Assembly: GCA_021768625.1 (NCBI GenBank)
Contig: JAETUM010000001.1
Location: 1-64,000 of the forward strand
Direction of reading: 5' to 3'
DNA: 64,000 nucleotides
DNA from: Candidatus Stoquefichus sp.
Lineage (GTDB): Bacteria > Bacillota_I > Bacilli_A > Erysipelotrichales > Coprobacillaceae
The translations under genes and the position numbers were made by a program. The notes beneath the pieces were generated by a model. That model ran no database searches. It had not been told where the DNA came from and saw only the letters and a list, made by a program, of their open reading frames with translations. Shown here one piece after another: positions 35,303-43,327 of the stretch; position 1 is the first letter of the stretch; every line of letters starts with the position of its first letter.

Positions 35303-36538
35303 TTATGCCTTTCTTACCACTACTGATACTCTAAAATTCTCATCCATGATTTGTGCAAAAACTTCACCATCCATTTTATGCATCAAAGTCTTGCATATAT
35401 ACAATCCTAATCCATTTCCTTGAATACCATGACTGTTACTTCCACGATAAAAAGAATCGAAAATATTTGGCAATTCTTCTACTTTTAAATGACTTCCAGA
35501 ATTGATAATATGTATCAATTGACAGTCTTCTTCATCTTCAAAATAAATTTGAATAGTTTTACCATTACCATATTTCATAGCATTCTCTATAATGTTTTGA
35601 AGTACTTCAATCAAACGATCCTTATCACCTTTTATTAAACAATCAGAGAATTTGGCCATTTTGAATTCTGTATGAATAACAGATAATTTATCCTTATAGT
35701 AACTTTCTATAGCTTTCATAATCTCTGATAAATAAAACTCACTATTAATCACTTCTAAATTCAGAAATTCTTCTCTAGAAGCAACTGTAATTTCATCGAC
35801 ATACTTTTTAATCTCTTTGACATTTCTTGTAATTCCTTTTAACGCCTCATCTTTTTTATCTTGAGAATCATATAAATGATCTTCTAATGCTTTAGAATAT
35901 AATTCAATAGAAGATAAAGGTGTCTTAATATCATGTGATAAAGAAAGAATTAAAGTCTTTTTATCTTTATGAAATTCTAGTTCCCTTTTTTTATTTTCTT
36001 CTAATTTCTCACGTAACATATCCATTCCCCAAAGGAAATTTCCAAATAGCTTACTTTTTTCTTCTTTAATAGGAGTAGACAAATTTCCCTTTGCTAGTTC
36101 ATATGAAAGATGGCTTATAGCATTAAAAGGCTTTAAAACTTTTTTATAGACATACAAAAGAACAATAACACTTATAATCATCATACCTAATAATGTTCCA
36201 TTCATAATAAAAAATATATGATTACTTTTGGGTGTACAATATTCAATTCGATACAACTGACTTCCTATTTTTTCCACTACATAATCATTATTACAGACTT
36301 CATTAGCACTAAACTCATTAACACCAACAATAGTTTTATATTTTGATAAATCTATTGAAGCTGTATCTTTTTTTGTCTGTATTTTCTCTTCTATATCCTT
36401 AACAACACGTTTTGCTTCAACACGATATAATTTTTCTGTGTTATTGTCATTGAAATAGATATATAGACCATTACACATTAACACCAAAACAATTTCTATG
36501 ATTACAATAAAACAAACAAATCTCTTATACTTATTCAA
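35303..36538 (-). CDS. Sensor histidine kinase, two-component module of the ABC transporter
   Basis: A 411-residue membrane kinase with two helices (about 7-28 and 107-130) flanking a small extracellular loop, a HAMP-like region, H box LSLSHDIKTPLSSI (His about 205), N box IIENAMKYGNG and G boxes GNGLGLYICK. Translation starts at TTG overlapping the response regulator stop (TTGAATAAG), which shows coupling. The extracellular loop of about 75 residues is larger than in BceS-type kinases, so it may sense ligands itself. Confidence 0.9.
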   Translation of the reverse strand: MNKYKRFVCFIVIIEIVLVLMCNGLYIYFNDNNTEKLYRVEAKRVVKDIEEKIQTKKDTASIDLSKYKTIVGVNEFSANEVCNNDYVVEKIGSQLYRIEYCTPKSNHIFFIMNGTLLGMMIISVIVLLYVYKKVLKPFNAISHLSYELAKGNLSTPIKEEKSKLFGNFLWGMDMLREKLEENKKRELEFHKDKKTLILSLSHDIKTPLSSIELYSKALEDHLYDSQDKKDEALKGITRNVKEIKKYVDEITVASREEFLNLEVINSEFYLSEIMKAIESYYKDKLSVIHTEFKMAKFSDCLIKGDKDRLIEVLQNIIENAMKYGNGKTIQIYFEDEEDCQLIHIINSGSHLKVEELPNIFDSFYRGSNSHGIQGNGLGLYICKTLMHKMDGEVFAQIMDENFRVSVVVRKA

Positions 36539-37193
36539 ATCTATATCCTACTCCCCATTCTGTAATAATGTGTCTTGGTTTCTTTGGTTCTGTTTCAATC
36601 TTTTCTCGAAGCCACTTAATATGCACTGTCAAAGTTTGCATTTCTGAATCGCTATCACTTCCCCATATCGTATTAAAAAGATATTCTTTTTTTAAAGTTA
36701 CATTTTTGTTCTCAATTAATAACTTTAAAAGTTCAAATTCTTTCTCAGTTACATTCACTTCTATATGATTAACATATAGAGTCTGTTTTACTGTATTTAA
36801 TCTTATATTTCCTTCTACAATTTCTTCTAATGCGTACTTACGTTTAAAGATACCTTTAATCTTAGCCATTAAAATATCAATATCATATGGTTTCTCAATA
36901 TAATCATCAGCTCCTAAATTTAAGCCCTTTAATTTATCATTTTTTTCTGTTTTTGCACTTGCCATTAAAATATGTGTGTTAGAACTTTCTCTAATTTTAG
37001 AACAAACTGCAAATCCATCCATACCTGGAAGCATAATATCTAATAAAATCAATTTAGCACCATATTTCTCATATATGTCCATTGCTTTTTCACCAGTATT
37101 AGCAATGCTCACAGTATAATTTTCTTTTCTCAAAAAATCACATAATAAAGTTGCTATTTCTATATTATCTTCTACAATCAAGATATCTAACAT
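36531..37193 (-). CDS. OmpR-family response regulator
   Basis: A 220-residue regulator with a receiver domain (DILIVEDN start, phospho-Asp in LILLDIMLPGMDG at about 51-63, Lys in EKPYD) and a winged-helix DNA-binding domain (about 128-220, with TVHIKWLREKIE). GGGGAGTATAT precedes the ATG. It is the first gene of the regulator-kinase-permease-ATPase set and presumably activates the ABC genes. Confidence 0.93.
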   Translation of the reverse strand: MLDILIVEDNIEIATLLCDFLRKENYTVSIANTGEKAMDIYEKYGAKLILLDIMLPGMDGFAVCSKIRESSNTHILMASAKTEKNDKLKGLNLGADDYIEKPYDIDILMAKIKGIFKRKYALEEIVEGNIRLNTVKQTLYVNHIEVNVTEKEFELLKLLIENKNVTLKKEYLFNTIWGSDSDSEMQTLTVHIKWLREKIETEPKKPRHIITEWGVGYRFE

Positions 37194-37381
37194 ATATACT
37201 CCCCTTCTAAAAAATTTTAAATCTTTTATTGAATATCATACTCTTTTTCTAACAATATTGATAATAATCATTATAAACATTATCAGTCTCCCAACACTTC
37301 TGCATTATTACATCAGTTACTATAAAATATCAATTATATAATCAATATCTACTCATATATTCAAGTTAAATTTGTTTTTTA

Positions 37382-37657
37382 TTATAACACAACTCTACTT
37401 CTATTTATACCTTTCATTTCTTCCCTTCTCAATTTGGAAAACTTCTTTATAGTTTCAAACTCTATAAATTGACTTAATCGTCTAAAATTATATTTTATTA
37501 GATAACCAAGGTAAGTATTTTTAGCAAACGTTAATAGATGTATACTATATGTTACAGTTCCATGTATATCACATTTTTCAATATTATTTATTAATTTTAT
37601 AAAAACATTTTGGGCAAGAGCATATGCTATGAACTTATATATAAATAGATATTGATA
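37382..37657 (-). pseudogene. Open frame without start, unidentified gene remnant
   Basis: A 92-codon open frame has no ATG, GTG or TTG near its beginning; it reads YALAQNVFIKLINN early and FRRLSQFIEFETIKKFSKL later, with amino-acid use typical for a real protein. It has no ribosome-binding site. It lies in the 470-base gap between the response regulator and the EamA gene. I see it as the C-terminal end of a lost gene; the family is not recognised. The other part of the gap, 37194-37381, is AT-rich and holds the response-regulator promoter region. Confidence 0.35.
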
Positions 37658-37665
37658 TTAAAAAA

Positions 37666-38523
37666 CTATAACAATAGCATTAATGTTCCAACAACTAATA
37701 TGATTAATCCCAATAAAGAACGATAGGATAACTTTTCTTTTAATACAAAACAAGAGAAAACAATTGTTATAACGACACTTAATTTATCAATAGGCACTAC
37801 AATACTAGCTGGTCCATTTTGTAAAGCATGATAATAACTTAGCCATGACAATCCTGTTGTTATTCCTGATAAAATCAAAAATAACCAATTTCTATAATCA
37901 ATATTTTTTATATGTATGTCCTTTTTTTGAATCAACACAACACCCCAAGACATCATTAATACTACAATTGTACGAATAGCGGTTCCTAAAGTTGAGTCAA
38001 TATGCTGTATACCCATTTTTCCTAATATTGACGTTAAACTTGCAAAAATTGCTGAACCAAAAGCATATATGATCCACTTATCATCAATATTCTTATTTTT
38101 GTTTTTTTTCTTTTCTATCATTAAATATGTGCCTATTCCAATAAGTATAATACATACGATCTTGAGTGAAGTCACAGATTCACCAAAAAATATAAATGCT
38201 AAAATCATTGTAAAGATTGTGCTCAATTTATCAATAGGAGTAACTTTATTAACATCACCCATTTGTAGTGCTTTAAAATAACATAGCCAACTTGCCCCTG
38301 TTGCTAAACCAGATAATATTAACAATATAAATATTTCAATTGTTATCTCTGACAAAGTCGTATATGTTCCTGTTATCAAAACCATTAGCCATGAAAAGAA
38401 TAAAACTATAATCGTTCTTAATGCTGTCGCAAGAGACGAATCTATTTGTTTTATTCCCACTTTAGCTAATATTGCTGTTATCCCAGCAAAAAATGAAGAA
38501 GCCATTGCATAAAAAATCCACAT
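37666..38523 (-). CDS. EamA-family transporter (drug/metabolite transporter)
   Basis: A 285-residue, ten-helix protein made of two EamA halves, residues about 1-137 and 150-285. Each half repeats IDSxLxTAxRTIxVL, GxxWLxYxxALQxG and a P-I-D-K-L motif: TPIDKLSTIFTM and VPIDKLSVVITI. Such proteins export metabolites or take up compounds; the substrate is unknown. The 150 bases after the upstream repeat copy are AT-rich with no other feature. Confidence 0.9.
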   Translation of the reverse strand: MWIFYAMASSFFAGITAILAKVGIKQIDSSLATALRTIIVLFFSWLMVLITGTYTTLSEITIEIFILLILSGLATGASWLCYFKALQMGDVNKVTPIDKLSTIFTMILAFIFFGESVTSLKIVCIILIGIGTYLMIEKKKNKNKNIDDKWIIYAFGSAIFASLTSILGKMGIQHIDSTLGTAIRTIVVLMMSWGVVLIQKKDIHIKNIDYRNWLFLILSGITTGLSWLSYYHALQNGPASIVVPIDKLSVVITIVFSCFVLKEKLSYRSLLGLIILVVGTLMLLL

Positions 38524-38674
38524 ACTACCACATTCCTTTACTATTACACATTACACCAAAACAAAAATTGGTATGAAAATATAAAAAATTAACATCTTTA
38601 CTATATATTTGCTTATATAAACATATTCATTTTATATCAAGATTCTTTTAAAACTCATAATTAACTTAAAAAGT

Positions 38675-39047
38675 TTTCTTTTATATTTTACTATATCATA
38701 ACATATTTCTATCTCAAGTCATATTCGAATAATATCTCTATATCATTATATCACAACAATAATCAAGCATATTCCTACAAACTCTTGTAGAACTGTTGAT
38801 TATTTTCTCACTTTATATACACTTTTTATATAAAAAACACTACCATTATAAAAATGGTAGTCACAAAATTATGGTTTTTAAATCACTATTTTTATTTAAA
38901 TTTATATTGATTTAGTCAATGTTTTTTATATAGTAGTTAACTATATTTTTCATGTGTTATACATCATAACTTATGCCTAGATTAAGACATAATTATCTAT
39001 AATATAAAAACTTTTTTTGTTTGTGACAGTTTGATCTACAAACTGAA
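38675..39047 (-). repeat. Longest copy of the dispersed promoter/terminator repeat
   Basis: Read on the minus strand, it begins GTTTGTAGATCAAA at 39047, contains the near-palindrome TTGACTAAATCAA, a terminator hairpin ACTACCATT...AATGGTAGT with T run (about 38850-38875), and ends with two promoter-like segments: a TATAAT at about 38745 and TTGAGA, 16 bases, TATAGT at about 38690-38718. The parts match copies at 2990, 40186, 41455 and 43328. It contains no gene. Confidence 0.7.
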
Positions 39048-39053
39048 ACTTGA

Positions 39054-39557
39054 TTATCTCAAATCAAGATACATGACTTCAAAGTCTACATAATGTCCAT
39101 CAATCTTAAAGTATGCTGGTGATGTTCCAATGTGTTTGAAACCGAATTTTTCATATAGATGAATTGCATTTAGATTATCACTTCGCACTTCTAAATTGAC
39201 AATCTCTATTGCATTTTCTTTTGCATATTTGATAAGTTCTTTTAAAAGCATACTACCAATTCCTTGATTCCAATAGTTCTTTTTTACAGTAAGAGCTAAC
39301 TCAGCTCTATGACACATCCTTCGTGGTAATCCACTTAAACTTCCAGCTCCAATAATATCATTATTCTTACATGCTACTAAGTATACTGATGTTTTATCGT
39401 CATGAACACGCTTAAGAAATTTTTCTTCCTGCTCAAGTGTGATGGAAAATCCAGATTCCCCAAATGTAAGGTTTTCAGTTTCTCCACCAACAATTTTTAG
39501 ATATGCTATTATTTGCTCGGCATCTTCTTCCGAAGCTTCTCTAATAATAATTCCCAT
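39054..39557 (-). CDS. GNAT acetyltransferase
   Basis: A 167-residue N-acetyltransferase. IREASEEDAEQIIAYLK opens the fold, ELALTVKKNYWNQGIGSMLL carries the acetyl-CoA loop (NQGIGS), and LEVRSDNLNAIHLYEKFGFK closes it. The acceptor is unknown. GGAGGGAC precedes the start. It lies downstream of the DJ-1-like gene on the same strand. Confidence 0.88.
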   Translation of the reverse strand: MGIIIREASEEDAEQIIAYLKIVGGETENLTFGESGFSITLEQEEKFLKRVHDDKTSVYLVACKNNDIIGAGSLSGLPRRMCHRAELALTVKKNYWNQGIGSMLLKELIKYAKENAIEIVNLEVRSDNLNAIHLYEKFGFKHIGTSPAYFKIDGHYVDFEVMYLDLR

Positions 39558-39589
39558 AATATGTCCCTCCTAAATAAAAATTTAGTACT

Positions 39590-40171
39590 TTACTCAAATC
39601 CCATAGCCGATTTAACATTAATCATTTCCTCTGTTCCTATAAGATTTTCCAAAAGAACAAATGCAACTTCTGGAGCAGTCTGTGGACAATATGATGTGAT
39701 TATATTATCCGTTTTAACAACAGGCTCATTCACAATTTCCACGCCATATTCTGCCAGCTGATTCTGTCTGTAACCATTGTTCATATGATAAGTTGTAGCT
39801 TTTTTTCCTGTTAAAATGCCACTATAACCAAGTGCAAGAGCTGCAACACAAACTGTTGCTATCATCTTATGTTGACGATTAAACGTATTAATTACATCAG
39901 ATAATTCTTTGGAAAAGGCTTCCTCATAAAATCCAAATTCTTCAAAACCTCCAGGAATTGCTAACGCATCATAATCATCTATACAAATATCTTTTAATAA
40001 TATATCAACAGTTAGAGGTATACCAAAAGCACTGATAACAGTCTTTTGAAATCCACAAGTGATTACTTCAACATCATAATGGTAATCATTTCTTGCCCAC
40101 CCCATAATATCAACAAATACACTCGCTTCCATTGTTTCAAAGCCCTTTGCAAGAAATAAAAGTATCTTCAT
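39590..40171 (-). CDS. DJ-1/PfpI-family protein
   Basis: A 193-residue class I glutamine-amidotransferase-fold protein, started at the ATG at 40171 (AGGAGG eight bases upstream). LLFLAKGFETMEASVF at the start carries the conserved Glu; PGGFEE and ATVCVAALALG carry the nucleophile Cys elbow; the GKKATTYH segment follows. DJ-1-like proteins act as glyoxalases, deglycases or chaperones; assignment within the family is open. Its promoter is the leader repeat at 40186-40237. Confidence 0.88.
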   Translation of the reverse strand: MKILLFLAKGFETMEASVFVDIMGWARNDYHYDVEVITCGFQKTVISAFGIPLTVDILLKDICIDDYDALAIPGGFEEFGFYEEAFSKELSDVINTFNRQHKMIATVCVAALALGYSGILTGKKATTYHMNNGYRQNQLAEYGVEIVNEPVVKTDNIITSYCPQTAPEVAFVLLENLIGTEEMINVKSAMGFE

Positions 40172-40185
40172 TTTGCACCTCCTAA

Positions 40186-40237
40186 TTCTCATTTATCTTT
40201 TAATATAGCATAACATATTTCTATCTCAAATCATATT
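40186..40237 (-). repeat. Short repeat copy acting as promoter of the DJ-1-like gene
   Basis: On the minus strand TTGAGA, a 16-base spacer, TATATT, then AAAAGATAAATGAGAATT up to the AGGAGG of the gene. The same block precedes the DUF3788 gene. The following 40238-40343 is AT-rich without a feature. Confidence 0.65.
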
Positions 40238-40448
40238 ATTAAATCTCATCTTCTTATTACCTCTATTTATATCATACTTATATTTTAGACTCATATATAT
40301 AAAATGTTGACAAGATAATAATACTAAATATGTTAATAAAACCTTAATCATCTTTTTTGATATCTATAAGATTTTGAAAATATATCTGTCCCATTGTATC
40401 ATTGACTTCTTTGCATATTTTTTCTAATTTTCCTTAAGGTATTTTCAT

Positions 40449-40664
40449 CTATTTCTGCAATCGCAACAAGACATTCATTGCAGATGAAAATGCTATAGGA
40501 AGATATTGATTCTCATCTTGTGATCTTATATAACCATCATAAAACTTGATAGCTTCTTCAATAAATTCACTTCGTCTTCTACAATCTGCTCTTTCACTCA
40601 TTTGATCCAATTCATTCATCACATTTTGACTGAGCCATATTGTTGTTCTCTGTTTCTTTTTCAT
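40449..40664 (-). CDS. Ribbon-helix-helix (CopG/Arc-like) protein, C-terminus probably frameshifted
   Basis: A 71-residue protein whose N-terminus RTTIWLSQNVMNELDQMSE followed by RRSEFIEEAIKFYDGY is a ribbon-helix-helix DNA-binding or antitoxin-type domain. After the TAG at 40449 sensible coding continues in the next frames (VAIAEIDENTLRK, then EKICKEVNDTMGQIYF) down to a stop at 40344, so the original gene was about 107 codons and has two frameshifts. The DNA-binding part is intact. GGAGG precedes the ATG. Confidence 0.6.
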   Translation of the reverse strand: MKKKQRTTIWLSQNVMNELDQMSERADCRRRSEFIEEAIKFYDGYIRSQDENQYLPIAFSSAMNVLLRLQK

Positions 40665-40676
40665 TTATTCCTCCAA

Positions 40677-40710
40677 TAAAAAAAGCCAATCCCTCATGAG
40701 AAATTGACTT
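40677..40710 (-). terminator. Terminator-like hairpin just before the RHH gene
   Basis: On the minus strand AAGTCAAT pairs with ATTGGCTT (8 bp), followed by seven Ts and, ten bases later, the ribosome-binding site of the RHH gene. It could attenuate transcription into that gene or end an upstream transcript; no minus-strand gene ends nearby. Confidence 0.5.
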
Positions 40711-40743
40711 CATCATTTAACTTTGTTATAAAAAAATTGTATG

Positions 40744-40772
40744 TTGACTTTCACTTTTACATAAACTATAAT
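40744..40772 (+). promoter_or_regulatory. Promoter of the type I antitoxin RNA
   Basis: TTGACT at 40744-40749, 17-base spacer, TATAAT at 40767-40772: near-consensus, pointing towards the toxin 3' end. Transcription should start at about 40780. Confidence 0.8.
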
Positions 40773-40779
40773 GTAAGTG

Positions 40780-40876
40780 AAAAGAGGAACAGCCGATAAG
40801 CGGTTATACCTTGAATTTACAATAGTGAAATAACTACCTCACTAGTTGACCAGACACATGAGGTAGTTATTTTTTT
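40780..40876 (+). ncRNA. Antisense antitoxin RNA of the Hol_Tox-type type I module
   Basis: A short transcript from the promoter at 40744 to the shared terminator has no ORF with a ribosome-binding site. It begins with GAACAGCCGATAAGCGGTTATACCTTG and would overlap the last ~45 bases of the toxin mRNA at the terminator stem, as in txpA/ratA-like convergent modules. Its 5' segment is nearly identical to the 5' segment of the toxin mRNA. Confidence 0.6.
40828..40876 (+). terminator. Bidirectional terminator shared by toxin mRNA and antitoxin RNA
   Basis: A perfect 13-bp stem, AAATAACTACCTC (40828-40840) with GAGGTAGTTATTT (40860-40872), followed by Ts on the plus strand. The toxin stop codon lies in the stem. 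Confidence 0.85.
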
Positions 40877-40989
40877 GCTTTATTATCCTTATCAATAATG
40901 ACAAGAAGCAATTTAACAATCAAACTTATTAAAGTCACAATAAATGTTAGTATACCTAACACTATCATACCTGTTTCATAAGATGTCAT
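40867..40989 (-). CDS. Holin-like type I toxin peptide (40 residues)
   Basis: A 40-codon gene, too short for ordinary ORF lists. It starts MTSYETGMIVLG, runs through one hydrophobic helix (ILTFIVTLISLIVKLLLVII) and ends DKDNKAKK. This is the layout of the putative holin-like toxin family (MxxYE start, single membrane helix, basic tail). GGAGGTGATT lies eight bases before the ATG, a very strong site. The mRNA has a 5' leader of about 115 bases with a stable ACCTTGGTC/GACC-AAGGT hairpin, from a promoter with TATAAT at 41115-41120. The peptide would damage the cell membrane when not silenced by the antisense RNA. Confidence 0.75.
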   Translation of the reverse strand: MTSYETGMIVLGILTFIVTLISLIVKLLLVIIDKDNKAKK

Positions 40990-41042
40990 GTTAATCACCT
41001 CCGTTTTTCATATTTCTATTCTTTAGAATAGATATCTATGTT

Positions 41043-41120
41043 AACGAAGGATTACGTACCTTCGGTCAGACGACCAAGGTATAACCACCTACCGATATGG
41101 CTGTTCTACATGCATTATAT
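41043..41120 (-). promoter_or_regulatory. Toxin promoter and mirrored 5' leader
   Basis: Minus-strand TATAAT at 41115-41120 with a weak TAGAAT 17 bases further upstream. The mRNA then opens with GAACAGCCATATCGGTAGGTGGTTATACCTTGG, matching the antitoxin RNA start at 40787, followed by a strong hairpin. The two matching blocks form an inverted repeat about 300 bases apart on the DNA. Confidence 0.6.
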
Positions 41121-41216
41121 CATTTTATATTTTATGATTCTACATATTTCAACACAATTTACTCAATGTTAATCAAAATAGTTCATCATGTCTCAACAAG
41201 CTGATAATAACCATTC

Positions 41217-41249
41217 GAAACTCCTTTACAAATAAAGAGTTTCTTTTTT
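41217..41249 (+). terminator. Terminator-like hairpin, plus strand
   Basis: GAAACTC, 13-base loop, GAGTTTC, then six Ts. No plus-strand gene lies before it; the transcript it would end is unknown. Confidence 0.5.
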
Positions 41250-41440
41250 ATAACGCTGAACTTAACGCACTTCTAAATATAATGACGTCAAAGTTGAATT
41301 CCTGAAAACCTTAAAAAATAGTGGGCATTGCCCACTATTTTCAGTCACATTCGGTATCAACAACGCCGATGCTTTAACCTACGCAAGCACTTTTCGTCCA
41401 ATTTTTCCTCTCTTATCATAGTCAAAGCAGGATAAAATAA
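41250..41440. other. GC-richer non-coding island with perfect palindrome
   Basis: This block is visibly richer in G and C than its surroundings. It holds AATAGTGGGCATTGCCCACTATT at about 41319-41341, a perfect inverted repeat, plus the segments CGCTGAACTTAACGCACTTC and ACGCCGATGCTTTAACCTACGC. All frames are broken. It may be a gene or insertion-element remnant; I do not recognise it. Confidence 0.35.
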
Positions 41441-41454
41441 GTATTTTTAACTAA

Positions 41455-41607
41455 TAATTGAAATTATGTTGATTTAATCAATATTTTTTTGATATGACAG
41501 TCGAACTATGTTCTCTATGTGTTGTGCATCATAACTTCTGCCGTGCTTTAGACATAATCCTCCATAACAATAAACGTTTTTGTTTGTGACACTTTGATCT
41601 ACAAACA
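41455..41607 (-). repeat. Partial copy of the dispersed repeat (distal half)
   Basis: Minus-strand GTTTGTAGATCAAAGTGTCACAAAC, AAGTTATGATGCACAACACAT and the perfect palindrome TTGATTAAATCAA match the distal half of the copy at 38675-39047. The terminator and promoter half is missing. Confidence 0.65.
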
Positions 41608-41688
41608 TTATTTTTATCCCAGAAAATATAATCACTTAATTTAGAATTATAAATATTAACTATATAAAGAAACTGGAAATTTATACGC

Positions 41689-43023
41689 TTATTTCAAATT
41701 TAAATCATACCATGAATGTTTACATGCATCTTGCGTAACCAATACCTTATATCCTTTTCCTCCTGCTTCTAGAGCCTCTTTATGACTTTTTTCTGGTCTT
41801 GTGGAGCTTCCATCACCACACACTACTGCTTTTGCTTCCTTTTTAACCTTAAGCGAGCTACAATTCATTTTCGATCCATGATGTGGAACTATCAAAATAT
41901 CATAACCAATTTTTCTACAATTCCAAATCAAATCTTTTATTGCATCATATGGAACATCACCACAAAATAAACTTTCTACCCTTTTATTCATGTTATCATT
42001 TTTAATTTCTATAATCATACCTCCACAATTTTCTCTTGATATAGTTCCTTTAACTCTATTTTCTCCAAGGTAAAACAATATATTAGATCTTGGTGTACTT
42101 ATTTCAACCAATTTTCTAGCATTAATATCTCTTTTGATTATAGTTAATTTATTTTTTACCGATAAATAAGCAGCTAAACGTTTTGCTCCAATTGACCTTG
42201 TCTTTTCTATCTCAGGTGCAAACCATGGACAATCAAATAATCTATTTTGAGCATATACGCATCCCATTATATGATCATCATCCCAATGCGAAAGAAAAAC
42301 AATATCTGGTTTTATCTTATGAAAATCTCTAACAGCCATTCCATATTTATTTCTTTTATCATATGGATGTTGCTTTAAATGATAACCCACATCATACATT
42401 ACATTAAATTCAGTATTATCATTTATATTATTGCCTCTTAAATTAATTAAATTTCCATTACCGACATTATAAACCCTTGCCAATGAAAATTGAATACCAT
42501 TTAATAATCCTTTAATCCTATTTTCTACTTCGCAATCTAAACTTGCTTTTACACTCACATAAACATCATTTATATCATCAACAGTTGTTTTATCAAGTTC
42601 TTCATCTGATATATATACACAATGTTTATGATATATGATTGGACTTGCACTTTTTTCTATTTCACCTCTATATTCATGCCATTCAAAGCGTTTTTTCTTA
42701 GAAAAACTTGCTTTATACCATTTATCACCCATTTTTTTCAATTTATCATATACATTAGAATGAGAATCGCCATAAATTATAAAACTGTAAAAATATGGTT
42801 TGTACTCTCTTATATTATTATTGGATGATTCAAAAAAATATGATTTATCATATTCTAACATACTTCTAGTTAAAATATTTAATTTTGCAATTAACCCCAT
42901 GTTTTCTAATTTATTGGAATTATCAATATTTTCATTAAGTATACTTACACTAACCCAAACTTCTTCACAAAAAACACTATGAAAAATTTTTTTAATCTTT
43001 TGATTATAATCTTTCTTTTCCAT
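41689..43023 (-). CDS. MBL-fold metallo-hydrolase with unknown N-terminal domain
   Basis: A 444-residue protein. Residues 1-180 form an unrecognised alpha/beta domain. Residues 190-444 form a ComEC-like metallo-beta-lactamase domain: VYNVGNGN, the metal motif SHWDDDH at 245-251, LFCGDVPYDAI and ILIVPHHGSKMN. Such domains are hydrolases, often nucleases or phosphodiesterases, and MBL proteins with extra domains recur in defence islands. No signal peptide. It lies alone between two repeat copies, next to the methyltransferase/GHKL operon, so a defence role is inference from position. Confidence 0.78.
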   Translation of the reverse strand: MEKKDYNQKIKKIFHSVFCEEVWVSVSILNENIDNSNKLENMGLIAKLNILTRSMLEYDKSYFFESSNNNIREYKPYFYSFIIYGDSHSNVYDKLKKMGDKWYKASFSKKKRFEWHEYRGEIEKSASPIIYHKHCVYISDEELDKTTVDDINDVYVSVKASLDCEVENRIKGLLNGIQFSLARVYNVGNGNLINLRGNNINDNTEFNVMYDVGYHLKQHPYDKRNKYGMAVRDFHKIKPDIVFLSHWDDDHIMGCVYAQNRLFDCPWFAPEIEKTRSIGAKRLAAYLSVKNKLTIIKRDINARKLVEISTPRSNILFYLGENRVKGTISRENCGGMIIEIKNDNMNKRVESLFCGDVPYDAIKDLIWNCRKIGYDILIVPHHGSKMNCSSLKVKKEAKAVVCGDGSSTRPEKSHKEALEAGGKGYKVLVTQDACKHSWYDLNLK

Positions 43024-43327
43024 CTCATATTCCTTTCCTAATATAATATTGTAACTTCAAATTATTACACATTTATATATTCAATTAAAAATAATATTAT
43101 AGTTTTTAATCAATATCAAATTCTCAAAAAAACTGTAAAAATTCTTCTACACAATGATAATTACAGTAATATATTTGTTAAATCCACATTTATTTATTAA
43201 TTAATACTACATTAAACATATCACTTATGCTTCTAGTAGTTCCTTTATGGACATGTTATCCCATGCGATTTCGTCTCACATCAAATTTGCATAAAGTATC
43301 GTCAAAACCATACGTTGATAAATTGCA

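Noticed and set aside
40744-41120. CRISPR-like or transposon terminal inverted repeats
   Set aside because: The inverted 28-base blocks coincide with the 5' ends of two promoters facing each other across a toxin gene; no transposase or repeated spacers are present.
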